From NCBI GenBank assembly GCA_000697055.1, contig JNDT01001705.1, positions 23,869 to 87,868 of the forward strand: a stretch of DNA of 64,000 nt, read 5' to 3'. This DNA comes from Saksenaea vasiformis B4078. Lineage: Eukaryota > Mucoromycota > Mucoromycetes > Mucorales > Saksenaeaceae. Both the position numbers and the translations under genes were made by a program. Of this stretch, positions 38,432 through 49,515 are shown in pieces. The notes under the pieces are model-generated. The model saw only the letters and a list, made by a program, of their open reading frames with translations. It was not told the DNA's origin and did no database searches. Position 1 is the stretch's first letter. Every line of letters begins with the position of its first letter.

Positions 38432-40272
38432 CTAACAAGAAATGCTTACCCCAAATCGATCTGGCATCACGATGGGGGCCACTAACGACCACCCGTAAAT
38501 GATATGGCATAGCCATCCTGACACAATCTTGACCCACACGGCCGCGTAACTCTGGCCTACACGGACCAGCTCGCCATTGCTCTGGACAGTGCTATTATCT
38601 GTCGTCACCGTATTCCTTCAAGTCATATAAACGATTTAGCTCTAAGAAAATGACTACGCATCCACATACCAATTTGTGAGCACCATTGCAACGTACATAG
38701 CAGCAATAGCAAATACGAAATGGAAGAATGAATAGCTGTAAACTGATCCGTAGCGTTCATCATCACGCTCGTCAACTCCTTCCATATCATCCTCATCTTC
38801 ATCATCCAAAGCAGAGCGCGGCAATCCACTGTTTTATCATGAATATTTTTGATCTGATGAAATGAAGACTTACCCGCTTTCCACGGCCGCAAGCAAATGC
38901 CGACGACGAGAATCATCAGTGCTCATGCGTTGCACTCCAGCTTCCACTTGATTGGGCATCAAAGGTACTGCACTATCCGTCTCCAAAGGTTCGTAGTGAT
39001 GTCGACTTTTATGATTGATGAATGCGCCATCCTGAGTAGCCGCACGACTAGTAGAGTAAGCAACTGCCAGGAAAGTAAAGATTGCGCCAAGAACAATGGA
39101 TACGGTCTGAGGTCCATGTGATCGACGGAGAGGGTTACATTCTTTGTCATTTGGTTCATTGGCAACAGCGGACATGACAAGATAGGTACAATAGATAACA
39201 ACTATCGAGGCTTGCGATAGACCCGATCTGCTGTTCGCTTCCTGAACGGAGGGTGAAATGCATAGCAACGTTACGAGAACGCACAGGATCAGGTTAAACG
39301 TGACAAAGAACTGATTAAGCGAGCAGCCGTTCGTAGCGAAGAATGCGTACATAATTCCCGTCATGGCGATAGCTCCAGAAAACATAAGGATGGTACCTCC
39401 GATAAGGATGTTCTTCCAAGTATTTGATTCATACGTCTCGTAATTTTCCATACATCGTTCTGTCCAGCTGTGCGCAAAATCGACGAGCAATACAAGGCCA
39501 AAAAGGATGAAGATAGCCGCACCGATTAATGCAAAGTAATTTCCCCATACCATGAAGAAACTGCTTGGAATGAAAAAGGAAACCACCAAGAGGATAATCC
39601 ATCCAAGGATTTTGGGACCCCACCATCTAACATAATGCTATTAACTCTTGCTTCCTTCCTATCATCGTCAGTTACCCGTTTTGTATAGCTGCCCATTTTG
39701 TTCGACTATCATGAACACCCAGCAGCATGACACCTAGAATAGCATGGAATAATACAAGGGCAAAACAAACGCGGTGGACCTGCATAGACCAGAAAGAGGC
39801 TCGTCATCATCGTAGTTACACTAGGTCTCGACTTTACCGCAATAATGCCGTAGCAAGTTCCCTCCGCACATTCCAGTTTCATGTAATCCAATGTTAGATG
39901 TTGAAGTTGTTTAATAGCCCAATTGGATAACATGAGCCAAGCGAACTAACACATGGATCAGTCATTCACTTCATTGGTCAAATTTCTTGGCAACTCACGA
40001 CAGAGTTTAACAAAAATATAATCTAGTCCATGTCATAATCAGTCATGCATAATTAACAGTGAGGGAGAGCCCTTACTGCAAATCCTATTCTTGTGGCAAT
40101 GGAGTTGTTGCAATTGCAGCTATAAGGATCAGGTTGGTAAGCATGTACAATATCGGAGGAAGTGGGACCTTTTGAAAGCGAGCGAACATGCTGCTGCAGA
40201 GAAACAGCTAGCAATCCAAGTTCCAACCGAACTCAAAGCAGGTAATGCAATGCAACTAAGAGCTGCACCCAT
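38432..40272 (-). CDS. TMS1: SERINC/TMS1 family multipass membrane protein
   Basis: Eight exons: 40272-40169, 40119-40077, 40022-39999, 39945-39838, 39779-39676, 39626-38874, 38828-38670 and 38615-38432; 492 aa. The N terminus MGAALSC-type, the [15 protein letters not shown] segment, [17 protein letters not shown], a long multipass middle exon, the acidic loop [20 protein letters not shown] before YSFFHFVFA, and [10 protein letters not shown] near the end are all family landmarks. About ten membrane helices. SERINC proteins were proposed to aid serine incorporation into lipids and are now seen as lipid scramblase-like; the yeast role is unclear. The last few codons after DRFG are uncertain: the frame reads on for a few residues to a stop, but a terminal intron is possible. 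One exon (39999-40022) is only 24 nt. Confidence 0.92.
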
Positions 40273-42141
40273 GCTGGTATAAGAGGAAGTTTAAAAGAGG
40301 AAGTGAGTACGGACAAGGTGTTTCGGGAGAGCCAAAAGTCGGCAAATAGAAGATCCGGTGCGCAGAGCCAGCTTTTTTAAGCGATCTTCCCAAACGAACA
40401 GTTTTCAGTTGAATTCGTTGCGACAACCTCTCATTAAGAGAACATCTCATTTATAGCTATACAAACAGAACATTCCTATGAACAGAATAAGAAAGTGTTT
40501 CAATCATTGTCATTCAGTGGTGCAGAACGGTGGGAACATCGGCGAACGGCTCATTCTTACCTTACTGCCATGAGGAAATAACTTCTGCATATCAACAGCA
40601 GCTATACATGGCGGTTCAGATACCGCGCTGATCGAGGTTGGGTCTGTGCACGTCAGCACATAGTGTATCTTTGAACTTTGGCTATGGGTCGCGACGTTCT
40701 TTTGCGTTCTCTGTCTGTCGTATCTCGCAACATGAACAGACTTACGATGTAAAAACGCATTGATCACGAACAAATAAGTCGGAGCATAAAGATGCTCACC
40801 AGTCCGTGTTGAACTACTAGAATCTCTGATTACACACCTCCCGCTGAAACACTTTTCTTTTCTTCGTCATCCTCATTAGTAGAAGAAATGGGGTTCCGTT
40901 CTGTATCATGGTGTCCTCACCTAGACCTATTAGATCCGCATAAGGAGTAGTACTGATGTGGATACTATGGGAAGCGTTGCTGGTACCATAAGCAGCAATG
41001 AATAGAATTGCGACTCCAGGAACCCGTCATATTACAGTAGTGTGAAGTTTGTCTTTGATATCAGGTAGGGCGACCAGTTTTTGTTTTGATCAAACGGTTC
41101 TTTATACTTCTTAAACACGAACAATACGTCCAGCCTTCCAGCTCGAATAACGTTCCTACCAAATGTGTCAGAAACAGAAGCCTTCATCCCGATTTACCAA
41201 AATAAGGTTGTATCTGTATATGTGCCGATCAACCGTACGATAACTAGTCTTCGACCTATCGAACAGCTCAAAGTACATCTTCGGACTTGGTAAGTATTCG
41301 GCTGTTGCTTAAACCTGCCTCAAACCGAAAAGTGTTTGAACCTCTGCTGCGTTTGGTGGCCGTAGTTCGTTCCTTCCATTTGACATAGCCCAAGAACGGG
41401 TGTTTTGTCCAGCTGATTAATAAAATTGGGCTTTCGGATTTACCCACCGGGAAGACCAACTTGTCGCCTATTTTTTCTGCATCAAGGGAAACGGTCGTGC
41501 ACAGAATATAGAAAACTCTTGGTACGGCCGAAAGTTGAGACGGAGCCGACTTGACATCAGTCTAAGTAGAGTTTTTCCACTTGAGATTGAGACGGTCTTT
41601 TACTTTCTTCTGGATGGATAGAAACGCAGATTGAAACAGTCCATTCTCTTTCGTTGGATGATTTGAATCATGAAAAACGACCGAACTTAGGTATCATTAG
41701 AGACTGATTTGACTTATCACCGTGATTTTCCATTAATCCATTGGTTCATGAGCAAAATTTAAGGAGAAATGATAAAAATACGAGAGTCTGCTTCGACTCT
41801 TCCGTCGCCACAGTGTCGGTTATTCCAAGTTCAATTCTAGAGAGAATAGGCCGTGGCGCGATAAAAAGAAGTCGAAGAAGATAGTAAGAAGATATCACGA
41901 CGAATCCAATGCAAAATTTCCTATTGCGCTACCACTAGGGAAAAATTGGTCGCTGATTGACCACTTTCTCATATTGTATACCATACTTCAGTTTGACCAC
42001 TATTTATCCGGTTTCTAGCCAGTAACATTAATTCGTGCGTATGATAGATTGTTTCATAGGTCACGTCTCTAAGTTGTCACTGAGAGACTATATAAGCAGT
42101 GGTTTCGAGAACACACTACTCATTCTTTCCAGTTACTTGTA
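40273..42141. other. Intergenic left flank of the Fanzor locus
   Basis: No gene is supported. A minus-strand frame at 40510-40773 looks weakly protein-like but has no recognised motif. The left boundary of any transposon carrying the Fanzor gene should lie here, but I found no convincing inverted repeat shared with the right flank. Confidence 0.4.
42089..42096 (+). promoter_or_regulatory. TATA box of the Fanzor gene
   Basis: TATATAAG, 46 nt before the first ATG (42142). Position and lack of intervening ATG fit a fungal core promoter. Inferred from motif and spacing. Confidence 0.45.
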
Positions 42142-45100
42142 ATGTCACCAAAGCGTAATAAAGGGTAAACCATCCAAGTTTCTCTGCGTACGACTTCTCA
42201 ATCTCTCCCATAGAAAGCAACGTCAGACAGATCCATCTCCGTCTTTTGCTTCAGGACACCGTCATGCCGCGAAAACTCACCACGAGGTGTTCATCGAGAA
42301 AAAGGAGGCTAAGCAACGTGAAGAAGACGAGATACCAGGTTGTTCAGACATTTATGAAGGCTTGCAGTTAAAAGTTATTCATCATTACCAATTTAGTCCT
42401 GTGTATATGATGCAATCGGCAAGGACATCAAGATTCAAGTAGTGTAAACTGTCCTTTGAACCGTCAGCACAATTTAGGAGCCATAGACAGTAAGGATTTG
42501 CTAATTAATAATGGTCACTTTGTGTCTAACACGAAGGATTAGACCAGTTTCATCGTCAGCTCAAAAGCTTAAGTGTCGAAAAACGGATGAGCAGAAAGCC
42601 GCTGAACGAGCAAAAAGGGCTCAGGGAAAGAACGAAAAGGTCGCAAATCCGAACGTAAAACCATGCGCCTATTGCACAGAGCAGAACGTTTACAATGCAG
42701 ATGAAAACGCTCACGGGTCAAGAAGAGTTAAGACATGCTTATTTCATATCCCTTCTCAGCGAGAGTGGCTTTCCACTGAATTGGGAGATACAAGTGTCAG
42801 ATGATGCCTTTTTTAGTCAGATGTTTTTCTATGCATGCATCCAGCTCGTCTTGGATCAACGCTTTTCGTCGCCTAATCCGTTGCTCCCCGCCGAAAGGAT
42901 GCAGGAGGTGTTTAACGACTTCATAACGAAGTTTCCTCTGTGTCGGGTGCACACCAATCTCAAATAAAACCATGCGTTCGCAAGTCTAGCCTACCAATCG
43001 CTAACAGCATTTGTCAACTCAATAATGGAGACTTTTCCGCAGCGGGCTTGCAAGTTCCTGATAGTTGAACTCAAAGAAAGACTGGTAGGGTGCATGTATA
43101 CAGATTTTCGATATCTAATATCACGAAATACATGGTTAGAAGCTCACGGATTCTCATGCACGAACGCTAGCATCGTACATATATGATCGAATCGCAGGAG
43201 ATAACAATCGTGCTTGGCCTACCTCTGTGGCAGAAAACAATGAGGTGCAGGGTGTCGTGGAAGAACTGGAAGGGATGGACTTTGGTGCGCGGCCAATATC
43301 TGTTGAAACACTCTCTGCTTAACCTGCACAGTACCTACCGGCGCTGAAACGTTTTCTACAAACCATTGAGGAACATAATGACCGACAGGAAGAACAGGCT
43401 GCAGAGGTACAACAGGAAGCAACCCTATCCTGGGTCCGGATGATTACTCAAGATTTGGATGAGTACCAAATGCTTGGTCGCTGCCGACGGAATCGTTTGG
43501 CGAAAGAAGTGAAAGGTGGTGCTAATGGCAATACCTACAACCTCGAAGGTTTCGGCTTATCAGACTTTTCGCAGATGTTCCTACGCGATACAATCGCCAA
43601 CACTTGGGAAGAGATCCAGAATTCGCGTCGATACTTGGAAATTGCGGACGAAGAGAGAGAAACGATTCTGCATACATGTTTCGGGCCTGAAACGCATACA
43701 TTTGTCAAAAAGCGGCGGCTTTTCTCCCTGCTGCCTTAGTACAGCTTCACTCGTCAGTATGTTACCGTAGATGTGCAGACTCTCAAATCACTATTACGTC
43801 GCAGCGGTGGCAGAAATTACGCTACAGGTCCTGTTGATTCCTCGAACACCCGCCAGAACTTTGATATGACCTTTGATCTGCGCAAAGTGTTGAGGAGGTA
43901 TAGCGTATAATGCTCCACATCTGATTTATAACTTGAGTCATTTTATAGTCGCGAGCTAGAGGACAACCTACGCTTTTCCAGTATACGGTGCGCACAGACG
44001 GCTTCGGGATCGATTTCATTTTTGATCAAGCAAAGCGTGAGAGCGACGAGTTGCCCGATCTTTCATTGTGGATTTTGATGAGTCCGACCTTGAAGATACA
44101 TTTCATCTGTGGGAGTGTTGATCCGGGAATCAACAACGTGTATGTGGCAGGTGACGGCCATGCGAGTCGGTCAAGCGGAGGACGTGGATCAACAAAGACA
44201 TCAGGTTCGCAAGATGACAACTGATGAATACTACACGCGTGCAGGCTTGACGAAGACCTCATCCGAAAGACTCCAACTGAAAAGACAACATACAGTCGGC
44301 GAAGAGGCTAACAATATTCAACACATTGAAGCACATCTACCGACAGCAAAAACGGCAAACATTGAAACGTTCAAAGAACATCTACGAGCCCTATTGCCAG
44401 CTTTACCCATTATTTTCGACTTCTATAACGAACAATTTACAAGTAAAGTGTTCCGGAATTATATGGGGAAACAAAAGAGCGGATGCAGAGCCTGTAAACA
44501 TTCTCATTACCGGCGGGAAAAAGTACATCGGCTTTCCACAAAGAGGAAGAAACGCTCGCTCCGTCGATCAGACATCCAACCAAGACGGAGAAGGAAGAAG
44601 AAGAGAAGACCTGAACAAAGGCCTATGCAGCAGGCTCAACCAAGTGAGCCAACCAGGTAATGCATTCTTTACTTGCCGAAATAAATAGATAACACATTGC
44701 AGGCTTCGGAAGTGGAGACCATCTCGTTTACATAGCGACAACAATATACCATTGGTAGCCTTCGGAGGGGTCCGTCTCGGATCCAGCATACGTGGAGTTC
44801 GCAGTGGATTTGTGGACCGTTGTCGGAGGCTTTTGAAGGCTGCTGAGCGCGAAATCCGAGTCGTTGTCGTCGAAATCGACGAATTTTTTACATCGAAGGT
44901 AAGAAAAGGGACACGCTATTACATGTAAAGTGGACTGTATTAACGTTCTTTTTTATGTAGGTCTGCTCGCACTGTCATGCAAGAGCCTTAGGGAACATGA
45001 ACCTGACGGAGGGAAAGCTACATGGCGTAGTGCATTGTACAAATTGCGGTGCAAATCACGGGACAAGCAGGCGAATTTGGCAACGAGACAATAATGCTGC

Positions 45101-45185
45101 CAGAAACATCCACTACATAGCAGAAGAATGTTTTCGAGGACAACCAAGACCCGGCCTGTTTCTCCCACCAGAGGTCGCTAGTTAA
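42142..45185 (+). pseudogene. Fanzor (eukaryotic TnpB/RuvC RNA-guided nuclease) gene, apparently decayed
   Basis: The RuvC core is readable: RuvC-I in GSVDPGINNVY (Asp codon 44120-44122), RuvC-II in EIDEFFTSK (44870-44899), a zinc ribbon CSHC...CTNC, and RuvC-III in WQRDNNAARNI in the intact last exon 44961-45185. Upstream are a basic N terminus (exons 42142-42164, 42214-42438, from 42543), helical regions of the Fanzor recognition-lobe type, FQYTVRTDGFGIDFIF before RuvC-I, and DEYYTRAGL after it. A lysine/arginine-rich loop precedes VAFGGVRLG. Introns at 43912-43955 (approx.), 44659-44702 (approx.) and 44900-44960 splice in phase. Damage: in-frame TAA at 42965-42967, TAA at 43320-43322, TAG at 43737-43739, with coding similarity continuing in the same frame. 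Frame shifts occur near 44150-44190 and twice in 44470-44545. Some stops might be hidden in short introns, so inactivity is likely but unproven. Fanzors are transposon-borne and use a nearby omega-RNA guide. Confidence 0.85.
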
Positions 45186-46132
45186 CATCTCCTCATAACA
45201 AAAATGAGTAGAGACATACAGTGTAAGTGATGTACAACAGCTTATGTCCAAAGATCTCGAACGCTAACTTCATCCAATTCCTTTTTACTTTTTATCCAAA
45301 ATCTGTTCTCTCATCTGCCTAAATTCCATTTCTCTTTCGTACGAAAACTTTGGCGCGTTGTTCCAAAATTCAAGTGAATAAACTGTGGAACATTTGATAC
45401 TATTTGCGTGCGGCGTCAGCACAAACCGTACACTACGTCTTTTGTTCCCACGCAAACGTTATCTGCCTGGCCTAGAACGTGTGCTACATTGTTGGCTGGG
45501 CGTGTACTACGCCCGCTGACGACCATACAAGTTTAGGAGATGTCTCAGGATGAGTGGTTTGGCTACCCTGTTCTGCTATGAGTTCATCCCTGATTATTTG
45601 CATAAGAAAAACCTTAAGTAACTGGGCATAGGTCCATGTGGTGCTTGTGGTATTATTTTCCCAGAAAGTAAAAATTGCTTTTTTGAATGACTCTTCTTTT
45701 TCCCTTCTTTACCGCTCTGTTGATAGGGGGTGACATATTGATATATGCTACAGTGCTTTACTATCACTACGATTTCAACAGAGCCTATTCATGTATTTCA
45801 CTTGCTGCTTTTGTTTTCGAACAGAAGAGCTACCGTGTACAACAATCTAACTTCTGCGTTGACATGATATTGACTTGAGATAACAAATAACCTTGGCTTT
45901 CAAAAAATCCTACGGACAAGGACACCGTGAGATTTAACGGCCAATAGGATCGTTCCAGCTAAAGACGAATGCGCCAGTTAACGATTTCCATATATGGGAG
46001 ACTTCAGTGATGTGGCGACGAACTGTCCCCGTACTATTATATTGGTTGAAACTCAACTACTTCCTATCCCTTTTCTTCTTGAACTTACTGTCGTAGATCT
46101 TTACGTTGAACAAGTTATTGTGTTAGTTCGTC
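45186..46132. other. Right flank of Fanzor locus and promoter of KDEL receptor gene
   Basis: No gene is supported. A small hairpin (GGGCG at 45498-45502 pairing with CGCCC at 45510-45514) is noted. A frame at 45687-45878 starts with a hydrophobic stretch but lacks splice continuity to the downstream gene. The right boundary of a Fanzor-carrying element should lie here. Confidence 0.4.
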
Positions 46133-47022
46133 ATGAATATATTTCGGCTTGTTGCGGATTTGATGCACTTAGCATCTATCTTTATTCTACTGTTAAAAAT
46201 CAGAAAAACGCGATCGTGTGTGGGTACGTTGACATGTCGCTCTACATCCGAAAAACACGAATGCTGATTAAAGCCTTTAGGCATATCATTCAAGTCGCAG
46301 TTGTTATACTCCGTTGTATACATTACGCGTTATCTAGATGTATTCACCTCATGGGTGTCGCTCTACAATACTGCTATGAAAATATTCTTCTCTGCGTCGT
46401 CGTTGTATATCTTATATTTGATGAAAGCCAAGTTTAAGGCTACATATGACCCAAGCATGGACACCTTCCGCATTGAATATCTGTTGGGTTCAGCCTCCGT
46501 GATAGCATTACTGACGACATACAAGTACACGATACTAGAGGTAAATGGAGAAGAGGACACCGTAGAAAGGAAAGTGTCAGTCTTACTCTGAACTACGTAC
46601 AGGTGCTGTGGACTTTTTCGATCTGGCTAGAGTCTGTGGCCATCCTTCCTCAATTGTTCATGCTGCAGAGAACAGGCGAGGCAGAAACAATCACGACTCA
46701 TTATTTGTTTGCATTGGGTGCTTACAGGGCACTGTACCTTTTCAACTGGATCTACCGCTATTACACTGAAGACCACGTTGATTGGGTCGCATGGATAGCT
46801 GGTATTTTGCAGACTGCCTTGTACAGTGATTTCTTCTACATCTACTACACCAGGTAAATAATTCGGCTTCTGAGAGGGATCAAGTCGAGTAACTTTTCTT
46901 CTGGTTGATAGAGTCTTGCGAGGAAGGAAATTCGAGCTACCAAAGTAAGTGGATAACATCAAAATATGTACAGTTTGTTGATGCATTGTGCTTTGACTTT
47001 TTTTTTCACTAGAATGGTTTAA
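46133..47022 (+). CDS. ERD2: ER lumen protein retaining receptor (KDEL/HDEL receptor)
   Basis: Five exons: 46133-46223, 46281-46540, 46603-46853, 46912-46944 and 47013-47022; 214 aa, the normal ERD2 length. Landmarks are MNIFRL at the start, [92 protein letters not shown], and a cytosolic tail ending [10 protein letters not shown]. Seven membrane helices. The protein binds escaped ER proteins by their C-terminal HDEL-type signal in the Golgi at low pH and returns them in COPI vesicles. The last exon contributes only Met-Val and the stop. It converges on the NSRP1-like gene, 156 bp away. Confidence 0.96.
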
Positions 47023-47178
47023 TGATGAAACCTTCATTCACAAACAAATAAACAGCACTTTCTATTTGGGTACATTATGCTACTTAAAAAAAGAGGGAGT
47101 TTGACAACTGTGGTGGGAATGGACAACGAAGGATTAGTTGATGACTGATGTAAAACAACAAGCACGGTATGGACAGTT

Positions 47179-48514
47179 TTATTCGGATTCTTTCGATTCC
47201 TGTTCCAGTCGCTGTTTTTTTCTGGCCAAGTACCGTTCTCTTGCACTCATAGCTGATTCCTCTGTTGTTCGTTTTTCTGCCACCTTTTTCTCAAACTCTT
47301 TTTGTTTCTGTTCTTGCTCTTCGCGTTCTTTTTCTCGATTTTCAATCATCTGTCGTTCCACCTCGCGACTCAAGCGTTCACGCTCATCGCGTTTGCCACT
47401 GTTCTTTCTACTTTCGTATTCTTCCACCTTTTTACGCTTGTACTCCTCGTATTCTTTCTGTCGTTCGCGTATGCGGGCATCCGTTGAGGCCAGTGACGCA
47501 AATGATCCATACTTCGGCTTCGCATTTAATCCAGCTCCGAGTAGCTCACGCTTGTCAACAATTTCATTACTGTCGTTAAGCACTACGGCCTTCCCTTCTC
47601 GTCGTGCTTGTTCCGCAAGTTTTAAGTCTTCAGCATCCCCCTTCTGACGCGTCTCTTCTACCGGTGCTTCCGGAGAAGATTTATCTTTCAAGGCCTTCAT
47701 AAATGCTAAATGTGCCGCTTCTTTTCTATCTAACATCTGCTTGTAAAAAGATGTCATTGTTTTTTTCTTTTCGGCTTTCTCTATAATTTCGCTCAATCAA
47801 TAAAGCAGACTTGTAAACGTATCCGTACCTTCTCGTTGACGTTCTTCAGCCTCAATGCGTTCTAGCTCTTCTTTTTGTTTTTTGTATCTAAATACAAAAG
47901 AACCATCTAAGTACTCTCATGGCACTCGGAATATGACTTACGCTTCTGTGGTGAACTCTTCTTTGTCTGCAAATGCTTCACCTTCTGCCTCGCGCTCGCG
48001 TGCCACTTTTTTCTCTTCAGCTAACAAACGATCCCGTTTTCGGATTTCTGCCATCTCCAGCAATCCATGGATATATCTTGCCTATTTGGTATGTATGATT
48101 TAGATATAATGCTTTCTGTTTCTAGGTTTCAGCTCTTACACTTTTAGTGTCGACAGCTTTCATGGCCTCCTTTTGTTTTCTTTCTGCGTTTTTTAGATCG
48201 TCATAAACAGCATCGTAATCGAAAATGGTGGGATCTTCCTCAAGAGCTTTTGTATATTCTTGCTCTACTTTCTTGTTTGCTGTTTTAAGGGTGGTCAGCT
48301 GCTGATTGATTGCGGTGCGATGACCGGTAGATTTTTTCTTAGATTGGCTAGGTTGCTCTGCGATTTCTTCATCGTCATTCGTTTCATGGCGTGAGAATGC
48401 ATTGCTGCGGCTGAATGCCGGTTGTGCCTTCTTTTTGGCAGATACATTGAGACCGAACTTCATTTTCTGCATGGTGTAGTGTTTAAAAGGAATTTTGCCT
48501 TTCGGATCGGTCAA
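47179..48514 (-). CDS. NSRP1-like (CCDC55/DUF2040) splicing regulatory protein
   Basis: Four exons: 48514-48140, 48081-47942, 47887-47829 and 47780-47179; 391 aa. The start is uncertain: in-frame Met codons at 48514, 48472 and 48463; the last gives the usual MKFGLN beginning. Next come an FSRSNAF and acidic segment, then the DUF2040 core EEDPTIFDYDAVYDDLKNAE, SARYIHGLLEMAEIRKRDRL, and a very long charged helix rich in Arg/Glu/Lys (about 150-391). The animal protein sits in nuclear speckles and influences alternative splice-site choice. The coiled coil is antisense to a Ser-rich plus-strand frame that is only a shadow. Confidence 0.88.
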
Positions 48515-49515
48515 TCAATTGGCCTCGTCGGTCAGCATAATAAATCCGACCAATGGCAAGGTTACATTTCCACCTCTATGGAGTATCATAAACTCATGAT
48601 GAATTCTCGAAGCATAATGCATTACCCTACGAAGGGTTGTCGTTTTCAACAAAATTCCTGGATTCTATGTCATGAGTATTTAGCAATTGCAAAAAAAAAA
48701 GGCTTGATATCTTATTCCAAATCAGAGCTTCTTTACCTGGAAAGTAGTCCGCATTGCGTAAATCCAAGGCATCGTCCGCGCCGGGATGATGTGAGTCTTG
48801 CGTTGGAGCATTTATTCGTCCAGTGATGGTTCTTAGTACTCTGTCAGATGGTTAGAAAGGCTTTGAGATAAAGTGTTCTATTTCTTTTGCATTGAAGTAC
48901 TACAGAGATGGTTTCTGTTTAGCGCTGTTCACCTTATCATCCCCGGTGAGGGCGTCAATTCTTCATCACATATAAAGAATCATTCATGTCTTTTTACCTA
49001 TGGTTCAACCTGCATGACCTCTGTCCCGAACCATTCTGACTGTGGTGTAGCGCCTCGTCCATCACCAGGTAAGCAAGAAAGTGTCGCCAATTTCTACACT
49101 AATGATCGCATATCCAATTTCTCCCTTAGCGCAATCTTGGCCTCCATGGGATGCGTAGTTTATTTAAGTAGCGTGAAAAGTCGTTCAATAAGCAGTAAAC
49201 AGGGAACACTATACTGAGCAATAGGTGCCAGAAATGGCCATGAACGAGTAAGACCTGTTAGTCAAACTCCAATGGTGATATTCGATAGCTATCAAGGTGA
49301 AATTGAAGCCTGGGTGGAGATCACACGCACCATAAAATCGCAACATAATGCATATAGGCGTCCTTCCTATATAATGCTCTATACTTCTAATACTTTTCGA
49401 GTGTCCTCGAATGTTATACAGATGCATTACGATTGCGGAGTTTGCGCAGCGGTCCTCAAGACTTTTTGTCGTTTTGAAATTGCCAACGGACGTCTGAGTA
49501 ACGTCTGAACCACTC
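48515..49515. other. Intergenic with dispersed repeat copy B
   Basis: Holds the repeat at 48905-49215. No exon is supported. The frames on both strands here show no continuity or motif. Confidence 0.4.
48905..49215 (+). repeat. Dispersed repeat family, copy B (partial)
   Basis: Shares with 58590-59110 the order CATCCCCGGT, TCA-TCATGTCTTTT, the identical block TGACCTCTGTCCCGAACC (49016 and 58677), CTGTGGTG, CCATCAC, then near the right end a TTAGCG block and GTTCAATAA-CAGTA. The centre of the 58-kb copy, about 200 bp, is absent here. No coding sequence was recognised. Confidence 0.65.

Noticed and set aside
42511..42804. Treating the Fanzor pieces as separate small genes
   Set aside because: The pieces lie in order, join across in-phase introns, and together follow one known protein architecture.
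47138..47647. Ser/Arg-rich plus-strand open frame
   Set aside because: Antisense shadow of the charged coiled coil of the NSRP1-like gene.
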